Positions 12,303 through 24,289 of a DNA stretch of 64,000 bases are shown here, in pieces. Below the pieces are notes generated by a model that saw only the letters and a list, made by a program, of their open reading frames with translations, made no database searches and was not told the origin of the DNA. How positions within the stretch are numbered: position 1 is the stretch's first letter; every line of letters starts with the position of its first letter. The stretch is from the NCBI GenBank assembly GCA_024663395.1, contig JANFAH010000006.1, forward strand, positions 496,001 through 560,000, in the 5' to 3' direction. Position numbers and translations under genes: made by a program. The stretch comes from Pisolithus tinctorius. Lineage: Eukaryota > Basidiomycota > Agaricomycetes > Boletales > Pisolithaceae.

Positions 12303-12703
12303 TCTATCGCCATACAGAGCCTTGTCTCCCCCTCCACACAGTTCAACCGTGAAAGATAGAACGAGGTTATAGATGAGATCGTGACTATGCCAACGGACAT
12401 GACAACGAGCATGATCGTGGTTGTCGTGTAATTTGGGTAGGGTAACAAGGAGATGAAACCTGAGACGATGCTGTCTTCACAGATGAGTCGACAGTGCAAG
12501 ACGTTGGTACGGTTTTACTGGCTACGGGCTATGATCTACGCGTGCCCTTAGAAGGCGGAGAAGTGATCGTGAAACCGGGGTCTAACGAGACAGACAAACG
12601 CAGGCTCACTACCAATTTGCGTTACCTGTTCCCGATCCATAAACATATGTTTTCCCTGGGAGTCGGCCTGGCTCCTCGATCTGGAGGTTCTTCATGGTTA
12701 TAG
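12303..12703. pseudogene. Chimeric scrap: permease 3' end joined to FMO exon 3 piece
   Basis: About 12303-12455 matches the 3' end of the minus-strand permease genes (compare 1850-1975 and 54890-55010; shared TTGTCGTGTAATTTGGG). At about 12456 it switches to FMO exon 3 on the plus strand (compare 53822-54040: GTCGACAGTGCAAGACGTTG, TGATCGTGAAACC) and stops matching near 12660. The junction deletes the FMO start and most of the permease, so nothing functional remains. Confidence 0.7.
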
Positions 12704-13585
12704 TCTTCTGATTGTTAGGGTGGTGCGATTGCGTCATTCTTCATTATGTGTTAAGTGAAGGGTTAATCATATGATGGGGTCGCTAACTGGTAACCACTGA
12801 CCCCACCATGAAGTGCTGTTCTGCAGTACCTACATATTTCTTAGTTCGCAGCATGAAACCCGAACGACCGCGAGATGCAGCCTAATGCAGGATGACACGA
12901 TCGACATGCTCCACCATGAACCAAGTCGATCTACAATTGTGGAAGCAAAAGCAACCCGGTTGCACACGGCTAGCCGAATTGGGTCAGACCTTTGGCACGA
13001 TCGATCTCCGATAACACTACTACTCATAATAAGATACTATGTGCCTATGCCAGGTGCCGGTGAGCACCGAATCCTCCACGCTGTATTCTCAACGTTCTAT
13101 GTAGTAGTGGATACTACCCGAACAGTGTAGCGGATCAAAGCATTGCTCAAACGTACGTCAGTCATTAGATCGTCTCCGAGTGAGAGAGCGAACAGGACGC
13201 CGTCATTGCCAGCCTCCTCAACAGTCAGGAGACGAAAGCTAAAGATAGACTGGGTCACCCTCACCGACTCTTCGAGGTGAAAGCTTGATACCCGATGCAT
13301 AATTGGCACTACCAAAATGGTGATTAGCGATTGCTCTGATGAGGATTCTTCAGCCATGACGAGTTGGCTTGCTGCTCAATGGTGGAAGAAGAGGGGGTGT
13401 CGAATACGCTCGGACAAAGACTCGCCTTGCTGTAGGTCGGCCACAGGATTCTTTGTAGTACTATCATACCGCCGCCTTGCCTGCAGTACTCAATTCGTAG
13501 AATGAATTCTATGTACTACGGCGTGCCTTGGCTAAGTTAGAACGCCATAAATGATGCTTGCTCCTGAGCCACGCGTCGTTGGCAC
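12704..13585. repeat. Duplicated non-coding flank upstream of FMO copy D
   Basis: 12704-13040 is another copy of the block seen at 9590-9990. 13120-13520 matches 52400-52700 and 57620-57990 (shared AGATCGTCTCCGA, TAGGTCGGCCACAGG). No gene seen. Confidence 0.55.
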
Positions 13586-13657
13586 TGATAAAGAGTTCAT
13601 GTGAAGGAATAAGTCCCCACATTGTTTGGGTTCCATCCATAATCGACTTTGGTGACC

Positions 13658-14306
13658 ATGGTCGGCTTCCGACAATTGGCGTGCTCACTCCTTGGCTATT
13701 TGTTCTTTCGACTATCACCGCCAGGGTGCTACCACGACTTCAAGCGAGATGTCTCCAAGTCAGTCGTTATCGTTGGAGCGGGGAGCGCCAGGCTGGCTAT
13801 GTTGAAAACCCTGTTAGATCTGCCGGTCGAGACTCGCGCGGAGTGGGATATAGTTCTATACGAGCGACGCAGGGACGTAGGGGGAATATGGTGCGGTCTG
13901 TTTCACTACTCGTTATGACCACCACACCAAACTCAATCCACTGGATGCTGGACGGCAGGCTGCCAGATCCATTTCCTCCTTCTCCACCTAAACTACCCGA
14001 AACTCCATTGTATCCCCTGCTGCATGCTGATACCCCCGTCCCCATCATGACTTACCCCCACCTTCCGTTCCCACCTAGCACCTCTCTTTTCCCCTCACAC
14101 GAGTATATAGAACGCTATCACCAGGATTATGTGACCCACTATGACCTCTGGCCATATATCAAGTTTAACCATTCTGTGCTGTCATCATCATGGGTGGGAG
14201 CACCACATGCAGGGCATGGGGAAATCGTCATCGAGGATCATAATGGTGACTAGATACAAAAATCATTCGATCATCTCGTTGCTGCAGTTGGGCTAAGCTA
14301 TGTGCC
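13658..14306 (+). pseudogene. FMO copy D, 5' part, interrupted by the KDZ transposon
   Basis: Exon 1 13658-13890 (FAD motif reads GAGSARLAML, so a Gly of the family motif is Arg) and exon 2 from 13959. A TAG at 14251-14253 replaces the Arg codon seen in other copies (CGG, both bases of a CpG changed). At 14306 the gene is cut by the 23.4-kb KDZ element; it resumes at 37740. The second half also has a stop, so this copy is dead. Sequence similarity places it nearest copies E and F. Confidence 0.9.
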
Positions 14307-14396
14307 CAGACCCTTCAGTCACATGTAATCCAGAAAGTGGGTCATCTGACATGCACATTTGGTCCTGAAAGTGGGACTAACCGACATCGGCCTATA
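14307..14396 (+). repeat. Left terminal inverted repeat of the KDZ element
   Basis: Begins CAGACCCTTCAGTCAC and aligns, with scattered mismatches, to the reverse complement of 37650-37739. Most mismatches are C/T or G/A transitions. It runs straight into the 45-bp array. Confidence 0.8.
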
Positions 14397-14403
14397 GACC
14401 CTG

Positions 14404-15040
14404 ATGGTGGATAGGCCGACATGTTGGAGGGAGGTCGGCCAACCTCACTGGGCGATGGATCCACACCCTGGAAGTGGTGTTGGCCAACCTCACTGGGCGA
14501 TGGACCCACACCCTGGAAGTGGTGTCGGCCGACCTCACTGGGCGATGGATCCACACCCTGGAAGTGGTGTCGGCCGACCTCACTGGGCGATGGATCCACA
14601 CCCTGGAAGTGGTGTCGGCCGACCTCACTGGGTGATGGATCCACACCCTGGAAGTGGTGTCGGCCGACCTCACTGGGGGATGGACCCACACCCTGGAAGT
14701 GGTGTCGGCCGACCTCACTGGGGGATGGACCCACACCCTGGAAGTGGTGTTGGCTGACCTCACTGGGGGATGGACCCACACCCTGGAAGTGGTGCTGGCC
14801 AACCTCACTGGGGGATGGACCCACACCCTGGAAGTGGTGTTGGCCGACCTCACTGGGCGATGGACCCACACCCTGGAAGTGGTGTCGGCCGACCTCACTG
14901 GGCGATGGACCCTGGACCCACACCCTGGAAGTGGTGTCGGCCTACCTCACTGGGCGATGGACTCACACCCTGGAAGTGGTGTCAGCCGATTTCACTGGGG
15001 GATGGACACAGACCTCACCACCTGGAAGTAGGGTTGGCCA
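14404..15040 (+). repeat. Left subterminal array, about 13 copies of a 45-bp repeat
   Basis: Unit of 45 bp with core CCTGGAAGTGGTGTCGGCC and CTCACTGGGCGATGG. Cores recur every 45 bp from about 14467 to 14872, then with spacings of 54, 45 and 50. Because 45 is a multiple of 3, both strands stay open and make false 15-residue repeat ORFs. The unit is related, in inverted orientation, to the array at the right end. A degenerate copy is at 15140-15180. Confidence 0.85.
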
Positions 15041-15302
15041 AACCCTGAAAATTCCCTTGGCATAATCAATTGCTTGTCAATTTAGATGTTACCAGAAGTA
15101 TTGACTCTGATGACACTTCCAGATGGACATACCCCCTGAGACCAGTGTTGGCCAACCTCACTGGGGGGTGGCCTTACCCCCTGAATCCATGGCCATTCTT
15201 CACCTCCAGATGATGTCAGTGATCTCACAGGGTTTGAAACTTGCAATGAGCATGGGTAGCCATATATAGGGATCCTTTTGATTCACACCATCTACAGTTT
15301 AT
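15041..15302. other. Spacer between left array and first KDZ cargo gene
   Basis: Contains one decayed array unit (15140-15180) and otherwise unique CpG-poor sequence; probably the 3' flank of the minus-strand gene that ends at 15303. Confidence 0.4.
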
Positions 15303-17681
15303 TTATAGACCAAGACCCAGAGCTCTCTTGGTTGGTTGACGAGCTCTAGTTGATTTCTTGCTTGCCTCTTCACCCTCCTTTGCCATCTTCTGATCAACAT
15401 CCCCACTGCCTCCCCTTTTTCTTTTCCTCACATCCTTTCTTGTATTCCGGGATTCCTTCATGCCACCCCCCTGGGTGGGACAGGAATCCCCTGCACTGAC
15501 CCCAGTTGTTTCCTGTGCACCAATCCCTCTGCTTGAGCCACCAGAATTCTGCTGCAGTCTTGCAACTACCAGCCCCACTGCACCCATAACATCTTCCCCT
15601 TTGTGGATATCAAGACCTGAGCCTAGCAAAAAGCCCAGATTAGCAGCTTCAGGGTCATCTGATTCTATGTCCTGTGCTCTTTTGCACTCCCTCCACAACA
15701 AACCAAATCCCAGTACAATGGTAAGACCTTTTTGGGTGGATGCAAACTTTTCACTTTGCAATTGATACAGTGCCTTCCAGAAGGAATCCCCATTGCCATG
15801 CATCTCCTGGGGCAAATACTGGGCACTCCAGGCCCAAGATGCCCAGACAGGCAGGTTGACTGGTCCAGCATCAGGTTCCTGTACAAAATGTTTGTTAACC
15901 TGGTATTTGAAGAAAGTTTATCACTTACTGTCTCTGGCAAGCCATCTACAAGCTCAACAAGTTCCTGGTACCTGGGCATGATGCAAAGGGACTTTAAATA
16001 TTTCACCCTGTCCCCATTTGCATGACAAGCAGGGCTGGATTCATGAGGGGTATCTTCAGATGGGGCCCTCCCAGAGTCAAGGATATCCTGGGCCCCTGAT
16101 GAAGTTGCTATAGGGGTCATACCAGCCCCACCAATTTCTTCCCCTAAATCTGAGGGCTTGGCCTCCACCCCAGCTTCACTGTCCTCCCCAGGGCTCATCC
16201 ACTCTCTCTTTTTGGATGGGGTTTTCCTGTTCCAGGGCCTTCCCAATGGCTCGTCCTCCTTTTTGCACTTGATGAATGAAACAATCACCTTATCCTCCTC
16301 CTCTTGGGAATTCCAATGATTCCAAAGCATCCACATGTTGGCCTTGGTCCATTTTGAAGGATCTTTCATCATGAATCCTTCTGGGATGGAATCAGAACTC
16401 AGATACTCCAAATGGGACTTGATAAGCAGGCCCCAGGGAACCTTGGCCTTGGGCTTCCCTGTAAACTTTGCTATGTTTCCAACTTCCATCAACAACTGTA
16501 GATGCACTTGACAATCAAGAACATACCATAGGCAGCCTGGAAGACCATTCTTGCCAAACTCTGCTGGACCTTGAGTTTCTGACCAGTCCAAGCTGGTACC
16601 TCTGGGTTTCCTTCATCATCCAAGGCTATCTCCACCTTTGGATTCTCATCATTCAAATCTTCCTCAGCTGAGTATGGAATCAACCTAGGTACACATATTA
16701 CATTGATCACCAATGTTTATCACTTACCAGCTTCAGTCAAAAGATAATTGGTTAACATTTGCTCTCCCTTTAGAACCCAATCCTTGGTGGGCTCTGAAGA
16801 CTCTGAGAAGGCCTTCTTCCAATCAGGGGGTTGTGTTTCAAAGCTAGGTTTCTTCATTAGCATTGGATAGACAAGGTAAAGGGGAACCTACACTGCCATC
16901 TTGATCTGAGAATCAGTAGTCTCATGAGCCAGAAACATCACTATATTTGACCCCATGGTCCTCCTGACTGTTTCAATAAAGTCTCTGGCCATGTTGGGAA
17001 AATTTTTTCTCCTGTACCTGAATTATTGCATGATTAGTATAAGACATTTGAAGTAGACCAGCACTGACAATTCATGAGTTTCTTTTGGAGCTCCCAACTT
17101 ATTCCACTTGGAAGCAGCCCTCCCTGCTTCAGCCTTCTTGTCATCTGCAAGAGACTCCCACCACTGTTGGATGATTTTGGTCCTCTGACCTATGGTCTTG
17201 GGGTCCTTGGTGTCCCTCCTCTCCCTATCATAGGCATCCATGTCCTCTTTGAAGAGCTGCTGGGAGGCAGTAAAATCAGTGAAGGGTTTTCTGTAATTTC
17301 CAGCCTTGGTAGGTCTGGTCCTCTCCTCTCTGCCATCCTCATCCTCACCAGTCCCAGGCTGCTCCTTCCTCTTGTCTGTTGCAGCCAGGATGCTCTCAAT
17401 GATGTGTTCCTCATCATCCTGGTCTTCAGGGTCTAGTTCTGGCAAAAACACCCTTCTGATGGCCTAAATACACTTGAGATATGTGAAACTTGATGAAAAA
17501 GATACCCTACCACTCTCAAGTTCTGGGGCAATTCCACAGATCCTGAAGATGCTTGCTGAAGGATCTGGGATTTCACATCAGCCAGGATCTGGGCCCTAAG
17601 GTCAGGATTCCCTCAGGCATCTGTGTACTGCTCCACATAGGAGGACAGCAGATCAGAGTAGACTTCAGACCAATCAGCCAT
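15303..17681 (-). CDS. KDZ cargo gene of unknown function, possibly inactivated
   Basis: Seen on the minus strand: first exon from the ATG at 17681 (MADWSEVYSDLLSSYVEQY), with an in-frame TGA at 17615-17613 where the frame otherwise continues cleanly (GNPDLRAQILADV) to a GT donor near 17510. Next come an exon with AIRRVFLPELDPEDQDDEEH, an acidic stretch and a helical block (QWWESLADDKKAEAG) that resembles the last helices of an HMG box, then exons with PGCLWYVLDCQVHLQLL, KVPWGLLIKSHLEYLS and WTKANMWMLWNHWN, a Pro/Ser/Glu-rich linker, and a basic C-terminus ending RALGLGL at 15303. Exon borders are approximate. I do not know the function; proteins of this style accompany KDZ transposases in mushroom genomes. 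The single TGA could be a CGA-to-TGA decay. Confidence 0.55.
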
Positions 17682-17914
17682 GAGAGAATAAAATCAGGGG
17701 GATAATTAGCAGCACAGATGATGGAGGTTGGAAGCAAGGTGAAAATTTTTCAGCCTTTCCCAATTTAGGCAGGAGGTTGAAGTTTTCGGCCATCACTCTT
17801 TTAGGAAAGGTACCATTATGGTATGATTGTTTTGATGTATTTGCTATTCACTTTGATTCAGATACCAAGTGCAAAGCAAGGGTAATTGGAAAACTATACA
17901 CATATACCCATGTT

Positions 17915-20900
17915 CTAAATACAATCCATTTGTTTACCTTGGAACATCAATTGGGCCTTTTTGGAAAAGTCAGTCCACAACACTATCTGCTTATGAGCAT
18001 AAGCCTTTTTCCCTGGTTCCAACAATTGTAGAGCCCTTTTCTCCCATATGTCCTTCTGGAACTCAAACCATAAGATGGCCCAAACCATCTCATGCCTCAC
18101 CAATGACAATTCTTCTTTCCACCTGTCCCTTCTTGCCCTTGCTTTGAGCCAGTTGATCCTGTAAACTGCCCCACAATTTATTGGTGAGATTTTTTTGAGT
18201 AGTATTAACACTTACACTCCTCCATTAAACCCCCCTTCTCAGCATTCAGTTGACCCTGTTCACCATCCATCATCCAAAACCATGCCATTTTGCTGGTTCC
18301 CTGCCCAAACCGGTTCTCCTCTGTAACATCCTTACTCACTGCCAGGTCCTGGGGCTGAATAGCCTGATATTTTTGTCCAATCTCTTGATTGGGTTCCAAC
18401 TGGAGAATGGCCTGCCTTGCCCTCTGATAACTTCTGACCTGCTTGTTTATCCGAGCCACCACTTTTTGGATGTCCTGCTTGGTTCTTGTACCTTCCCTAG
18501 TTGATTGTGCACTGCGGAAGTTCTGTCTGTATAACATTGCCTTGTGTCCAAGGTTGGTTCGGAGCTGGTCTAGACAATCATTAGCTTGCCCAATCCTGAG
18601 TTCCATTTCTTCTTTGAGGAGGTCATGAAGGCCAAGCTCCATCAGTTTGGTTGCTCCAATGGATGAGGGCATCCATATACTCATGAGCTCAGCAGGTAGC
18701 TCCTCTCCTTCTTCTGTAGCCTCCCAATCCTCATCATCTTCCCAGTACTCTCCATTGTCATCAATTTCTTCACCTTGCCCAAGGAATGCTGGATCATCCT
18801 GGGGTATGAAGACATCGTCCACCTCCAAACCTTTGAGAAATGCCTGGCTGGTGCCATGGAATTTGTCAATCCTGGCAGAAAGTCTTTTTCTTTTCTCTGA
18901 GACTTTGATTTCTTGTCTGGTAGACATGTGGCTCTGTCTAAGCTCAGATCTTAGCTGGTCCCTGCAGGTCTGGTTAGCAACCTATTGCTTCTGGAAACCA
19001 CAGACCATACTGTGCATCCTCTATGCTAATTCCTTCCACAAGCCAAGCCACAGAACCATGGCTCCCTGGGGACACAGGTGGATTTTTCATGAGCTTTAAC
19101 TGCACTTCACCCATGGTAGGGGCTACAGGCCATCAGACATGCCCAGGGTTTCTTAGGAACATACTGACCTTTTTCCCCTTTCAACAAATAAATGTCTAGG
19201 GAATCACCTCGATTTGCTTCTGCCTCAAGAACATCCAACTCCCATTGGGCAAGTTGGCCAGGGTCTAGAACAGCTGTCAACTGCTCATATGCCTGATTCA
19301 TTTCTTCTAGGCACTTGTGTGAGGTCTTGTATTTTTTCAACAGTGCAGGAACTGAGATGTACAGGGTAAATTAACTTCTCTTTGAAGAAAAGGTCTCTCA
19401 CCCATGTTGACAATTTTTTTCCAGTTAGAATCTCTCATATGGTCATCATACACTTCTTGTCTGTGGGCCTGAGTCATAGACCTTGCAGTGGGAGAGATCT
19501 TATTGAATGGAGCCCACAATGTCTCCAAAATTTCACCATCCAGATGACCAGCACCCTTGATAAAGTTGAGGCTATATCTTGGAAAGCAAGAGAGTTTGTG
19601 GGCAGCAAGATGAAACTTCCCCACAGCAGGAATGATTTCCAGGGAGGGAGGGAGATGGAGAGAGCAGCTGGATTTTACCTGACTCTGGAAGTTAATACTC
19701 CACTGGCACCCAACATCATAAATGACAAGGGCCTTTGTGATGCTTTCTGAATGATAATCAAGAGCACTGCAGATGGAGTAATCTGTGTTCATGTACCTAG
19801 CACAAAATGAGTTCCAAAGGCTTCCAGTACATCCATCAGGTCCACTCACTTTTCCCCTTTCTGAAAGTCCACCACAGAATGGGGAACAAAGCAACCATGC
19901 CAAGCACAGGCTGTGGCACCAATCCCAGTGGACTGGAGATTGGACTTGTTAATATTAGCAGCATTGATTGCCCTGTGATTGCTGCAGGTGGATCTCTACC
20001 AGTACAGTGGGTCATTTAAACTCCATGACCTTGGGACAACTCACCTCCTTGTTATCCAAAGACTGCTCAAGATGGGCCTGGTAGGGCTTTTCAGCAACCA
20101 TGTAACCAGTTCCATCTGATAATGACACATCCAACTCAGGCTTGTTCATTTTCATATGCTGAGCAGTGAAGTTGCCATCCATGACATATTGCCTCATTAT
20201 GGTATCACTAAGGGGGGAGGGGAGTTAGAAATCAAAACCCTACAGATTATCACTCCATACCTGTCATATCGGGTTTTCCAATCTGGAGGTAAATTAATAC
20301 CTGGTTGTGGGCAGGCAGGACAAAAGAGTGCAAGTTCTCCTTGTCTAGGATCTTGTTCTTTATCATGACCAAAGCCAAACCATTTCCTATGTTTCAAATC
20401 CCTCCACAGTCTGGAAACCCTCATCAGCTCTCGGTACCTGTCCTAATTGGAAATGAATGCATTAATAGAACCCCCTAAGAGCAAATAGTGAATGGCACTC
20501 AACTGGTATACAGTCAGGAAATGCATTGTTGGTGAACCTCTTCAGCTTCTGATAGAAACTCATAGCTGAAGTCTTGCATTCCAGGGCATCAATGAGAAAG
20601 TGATTAAGAACATCAAAGGTGAAAGCAGTCTTGGGCTTTGTTATACTGGCTGGAAAGAGTCTTTCCCTGAGTAAATCAAGGTGCCAGTCCATTGGATCTG
20701 ACCCAGGGCAATTGCACCAAGAAATCTCATGAGTGAAAATTCCTTCTGTGTGCACTATGGTCATTTTTGATCTGAAGGATCTCCTGCTACCAGAGGTTAA
20801 CATGGAGGCTACAGGATATGACTGCCATTGACCTGTAATTGGGAGGCCCTTCCCCAGAAGTATAGCCCAACTCCTCTGAGTCTGGATCCTGATTCTGTCT

Positions 20901-21515
20901 GTTTTGAGGGCAAGGACGACCCCCATGGCCAATGTGCCAAAGGAACCCAAGTGCCATCAAAGAGGTAGCCTGGTAATGAGTAGCATTCCATCTTTGTACC
21001 TTGTGGAATGGAAGATTTTGATGCACTTTCACAGCACAAGGACCACACCAGGCATGCACACCAATGCAGGACATGCATCTGATACTTCCTTCTGCCTGAC
21101 AGCACTGCTCACATATCCCCCCCTTAGCCAGCTGCTCTCCCTCGAGAATGACTTTGAGATATTCTGCTCTCCAAGGCAGCCATTCTCTGATGAAATCATT
21201 TTGACTCTAGGGGATAATTTAGCCAATGCAGTATCAGGCAAAACTTCCCACCTTGGTAACCCTCCTAGTATTTGGGGTATCTTCCTCATCATTCCAGTCC
21301 AAGGTAGGCATGTCAAAGGAGTCTGGGACAACATTTTGGGAGCCTATTGTCCTGGGGGTCCTTGGAGTTGAAGGTTGACTCTGAGATGGGAGGTAGAGGT
21401 GTCTAGCATCCACCTCCTTGTAGGTGTCCTTTCCTCTCCGGGTTTTAGTGACTTCAAATTTATACAAACCTCCTGCAGAGCTTTTGCCAAGGACTGTGGT
21501 TCTACGACGACGCAT
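17915..21515 (-). CDS. KDZ transposase with N-terminal CxC2-type cysteine cluster
   Basis: Seen on the minus strand, multi-exon. Exon 1 starts at 21515 (MRRRRTTVLGKSSAGG). The next exon carries the cysteine cluster CEQCCQ, CMSCIG, CGPC and HQNLPFHKVQRW, typical of the CxC2 domain of KDZ transposases. Further on come GELALFCPACPQPGINLPP, then MDGNF (first catalytic Asp), NHRAINAAN, GCFVPHSVVDFQKGE, YDVGCQW (second Asp), GKFHLAAH and GHLDGEILETLWAPFN (candidate Glu), DDHMRDSNWKK, and a long helical C-terminus with ANDCLDQLRTNLGHK and VVEENRFGQGTSKMAWFWMM ending at 17915. The introns I followed (for example around 20010-19940 and 19850-19800) join in frame and I found no certain stop, so it may be intact. 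It should catalyse cut-and-paste movement of the element in the nucleus. Arginine is almost only AGA/AGG except three CGT codons at the start. Confidence 0.8.
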
Positions 21516-21659
21516 GATTGAGCACAGGAAGAGTCAAAAGCAAGGTTTTCAGCTGTATTGAAAATTTTTCATCCCCAAAACAACACCACACAAGTCCAGA
21601 ACAAGGTTATCAAATGTATTTAAAATATTTGTACCCAAAAATTGCCACTAAAATGTGTT

Positions 21660-23005
21660 TTAAGTGTATCTGACAGCCAACCCAAGAATGTCCTTTTGGG
21701 TAGTCCATGCTGGTCTTGTGACCTTGAGTCGGTCATGTACTTTGTCCTTCATATAATGCACCAATGCAATTCTTTCTCCCTTCTCCCACTTTGGCACAGA
21801 ATGTTGAAGGATTTTTCCTGATAGGAAAATCATGGTGCCTGGGGAATAAGCCAGTTCAGCCCCCAGATCTGGAATAAGGAATTTAGCATTGTGAGAACCC
21901 AGGCTCACTAATGAATCCAGAAGGGTTGGGGTGGATGTGACATCTCGGTGAGAGGGAGTTTCCTGATTGACAATAATATCAATGTTGGTATAGACTGATG
22001 GCCAATCCAGGGATATCTCATTCTCCACCCTGCCAGCCTTGGCCAACATTGCTTGATCACCAGCCCTGGCCATATCTGGCAATGAGACCTTTGCTATATT
22101 GCTCCAGAAGTGTTCCACATAAGAAATCTTGAGCAGCCATTCCCTATTGGCTTTCTGTTTGAGGGATGTGCTTTGATAGAGTGTATCAACCAACCTCTTT
22201 AAATTTGTCAGCCCCTACCATGGAAATCACAGCACCTGGACAAACCTCATGGGCCTGTTGGAATGTGGCAGGAGACATGGAAATCCTGCCATGTCCATAC
22301 ATGACTTGGTCAACAGGCTGATGCTTATGGCCATATCATTTGTTAAGCTTGCTTTTGTCTTTTGGCTTGTTCTTGGGCTCAGTCTGAAGATTGTCTTTTA
22401 TGGAAAGGAGAAGGGAATTGAGAAGTTCCTATGATATAAAAGCTGTAGTGAAGGGTTGTCAGAGAATGAAAACACTCACTATCCGTGCATCTGGGACAAT
22501 ACCAGGCAGATACCATACTATCACCCTGCCATGCACATCCAGAACTGTGGCAGGAGCATTGATATACCCAATTTTTGGGTTTTCAAAATGGATGGTCCTG
22601 TCCTTGGCATGCACCAATGGTTCAGAAAACCTGTCTGCATCCCAATGCAACACATCTATTAAGGGTCAGACTTGGATCACTTGGAATTGTTGTGGAAATC
22701 ACCTACAGGGATTGAGGATGGCATGTGTAATGACTGCGGATGCCAGCCTAACTTCCAAAGATGTAATAGCATCTGAAGTTAGACCAGATTCCCCTTGCAA
22801 TGTTGCCCTGACTTGGGTTAACTCAGCCAAGGATCGAAGTCTATTATCCAACTAAATACATAGCAAGTGTAGCATCACTGCTTATGGCTTACCTTGGCTT
22901 CCTGAGCTGGTGATTTGAGAAAATAGAGCTGGAAGAGATCATAGGGACTGTTCCAAAGGCAGCCTTCAGCATTCCAACCACCATTGTATGCAGGGAATCA
23001 TCCAT
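21660..23005 (-). CDS. TET/JBP-family 2-oxoglutarate/Fe(II) dioxygenase, possibly inactivated
   Basis: Seen on the minus strand: exons read MDDSLHTMVVGMLKAAFGT (start about 23005), LDNRLRSLAELTQVRATLQ, VLHWDADRFSEPL, IVWYLPGIVPDARI, HGRISMSPATFQQAHE, then the core with NQETPSHRDVTSTP (iron ligands His and Asp), ELAYSPGTMIFLSGKILQH (distal His in LQHSVP) and GERIALVHYMKD (Arg for 2-oxoglutarate), ending at 21660. These are the family's expected landmarks in the right order. Known: TET/JBP enzymes oxidise 5-methylcytosine or thymine in DNA, and fungal members are expanded beside KDZ transposons. Odd: an in-frame TGA at 22338-22336 (after KSKLNK) and a frame change near 22190 need unrecognised introns or mean inactivation. 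Ends 145 bp from the transposase start, same strand. Confidence 0.72.
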
Positions 23006-23009
23006 GATG

Positions 23010-24270
23010 ATGTGGGGGGTGTTGGAAAAGTCAAAGGAAAATTTTTCAACTGCAAGAAAAATAGTTAAAAATCACTCAGTACATAAGTTGGAAGTTATTC
23101 TCCACAAGGGACCTTGCTTGACTTGGGGGAAGATCCAGAATCCAGAAACCCAACTTAGTCTACTAGATACACCATGTTTCTTGAAACATCTAGTCATGTA
23201 AGCAGGGGCCTGGAATGGTGCAATCAAACTCAGCAGCAGTTGAACTCCAAGTCAATCCAGTCCAGCAATCTCTTGAGCATCATGGGAAACCATGGAACAC
23301 CAATACTAATCTAGCAATCTAGCAACATCCAACAGCTAGGAACACATCCAGTCAGCATTTGAAGGGAAGATGTTGGGTTGCTAGTAATGCCATTGGCAAG
23401 CTCTTGAGCATCAAAGGGAAACCTTGCTTAAGAAGATCAGCCATGGAACACCAGTGCTAATCTAGCACCATCCACCAGCCAGGCAGACTGACATGAAACA
23501 ATACACCAAGTCATTTGCTAAGGTTAGGGTTAGAAGGAGACTTGCATGAAAAAATACACCAAGTCTTATGCTAGGGTTAGGGTTAGCACATGCTTCATTC
23601 AAAAAAAGAAGCATAGATTCCCTCACAGCATTCAAATCCAATCAAAGCAGTGGCATTTACAAGGTCATACATAAATTCAACTACAGTTACAATTTCAACT
23701 ACAAAGGTATAATGGTTTCATAAGAAACCAAGGCTTGCCTGCATTCCAGAGGGGGCCCTCCTCCAGAAGTACAGTTGGGCCAATAAAAACTGTCCTCAAT
23801 TCAACCAAGTTCCCAAAAAAGCGCACAAAAGCTGATAACAAAGATCCTAAAAACACATTAGCATCAACACAACTTTGCAAAGTTCACATACCTGAGGTGC
23901 ACTATTTATTCACCAGGAGTCAAAGACAAACAGCTCTAGAAAGTTTATGTCAGTACAACATAGATTATACAGAAGTTGAATACTCACTACACCAAAGCCT
24001 GACCAACTAGCTACTACCAATATATACCAACACATACCACACAAAAAAATGTCATAGGCTGACCCACACAGGTGGGTACAGACCAAATAAAACATCATAA
24101 GCTGACCTACAATGTAGGTACAGACTAGCCCCCAGATCCCATGAGCTGGCCTACAATGTAGGCACAGACTATTCCCCCAGACCCAACATATTACCCAACA
24201 ACCAAAAATTGCACTGGCCAAGCACAATCTAAGGTCAAGGGTAGCCCCTCCCTACATCCTGTAGCTGCAG
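23010..24270. other. CpG-poor KDZ interior with short repeats, no gene recognised
   Basis: Holds two diverged copies of a block with CTCTTGAGCATCA and ATGGAACACCA (about 23260-23340 and 23400-23470), two copies of a block ending in telomere-like GGTTAGGGTTAG (23523-23594), and about three copies of a unit with a small inverted repeat CCTACAATGTAGG (24040-24190). Probably a long 5' leader or intron region of the leftward transcripts; I see no open frame of note. Confidence 0.45.
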
Positions 24271-24289
24271 ACTACAGTCAATAGTGAGG

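Noticed and set aside
14404..15030. CRISPR-like array
   Set aside because: Units are contiguous 45-bp tandem repeats without unique spacers, in a eukaryotic genome.
14342..15065. Long repeat-protein ORFs on both strands (15-residue repeats)
   Set aside because: They are by-products of a 45-bp DNA repeat whose period is a multiple of three; both strands and several frames are open, and no start context or splice pattern supports a gene.
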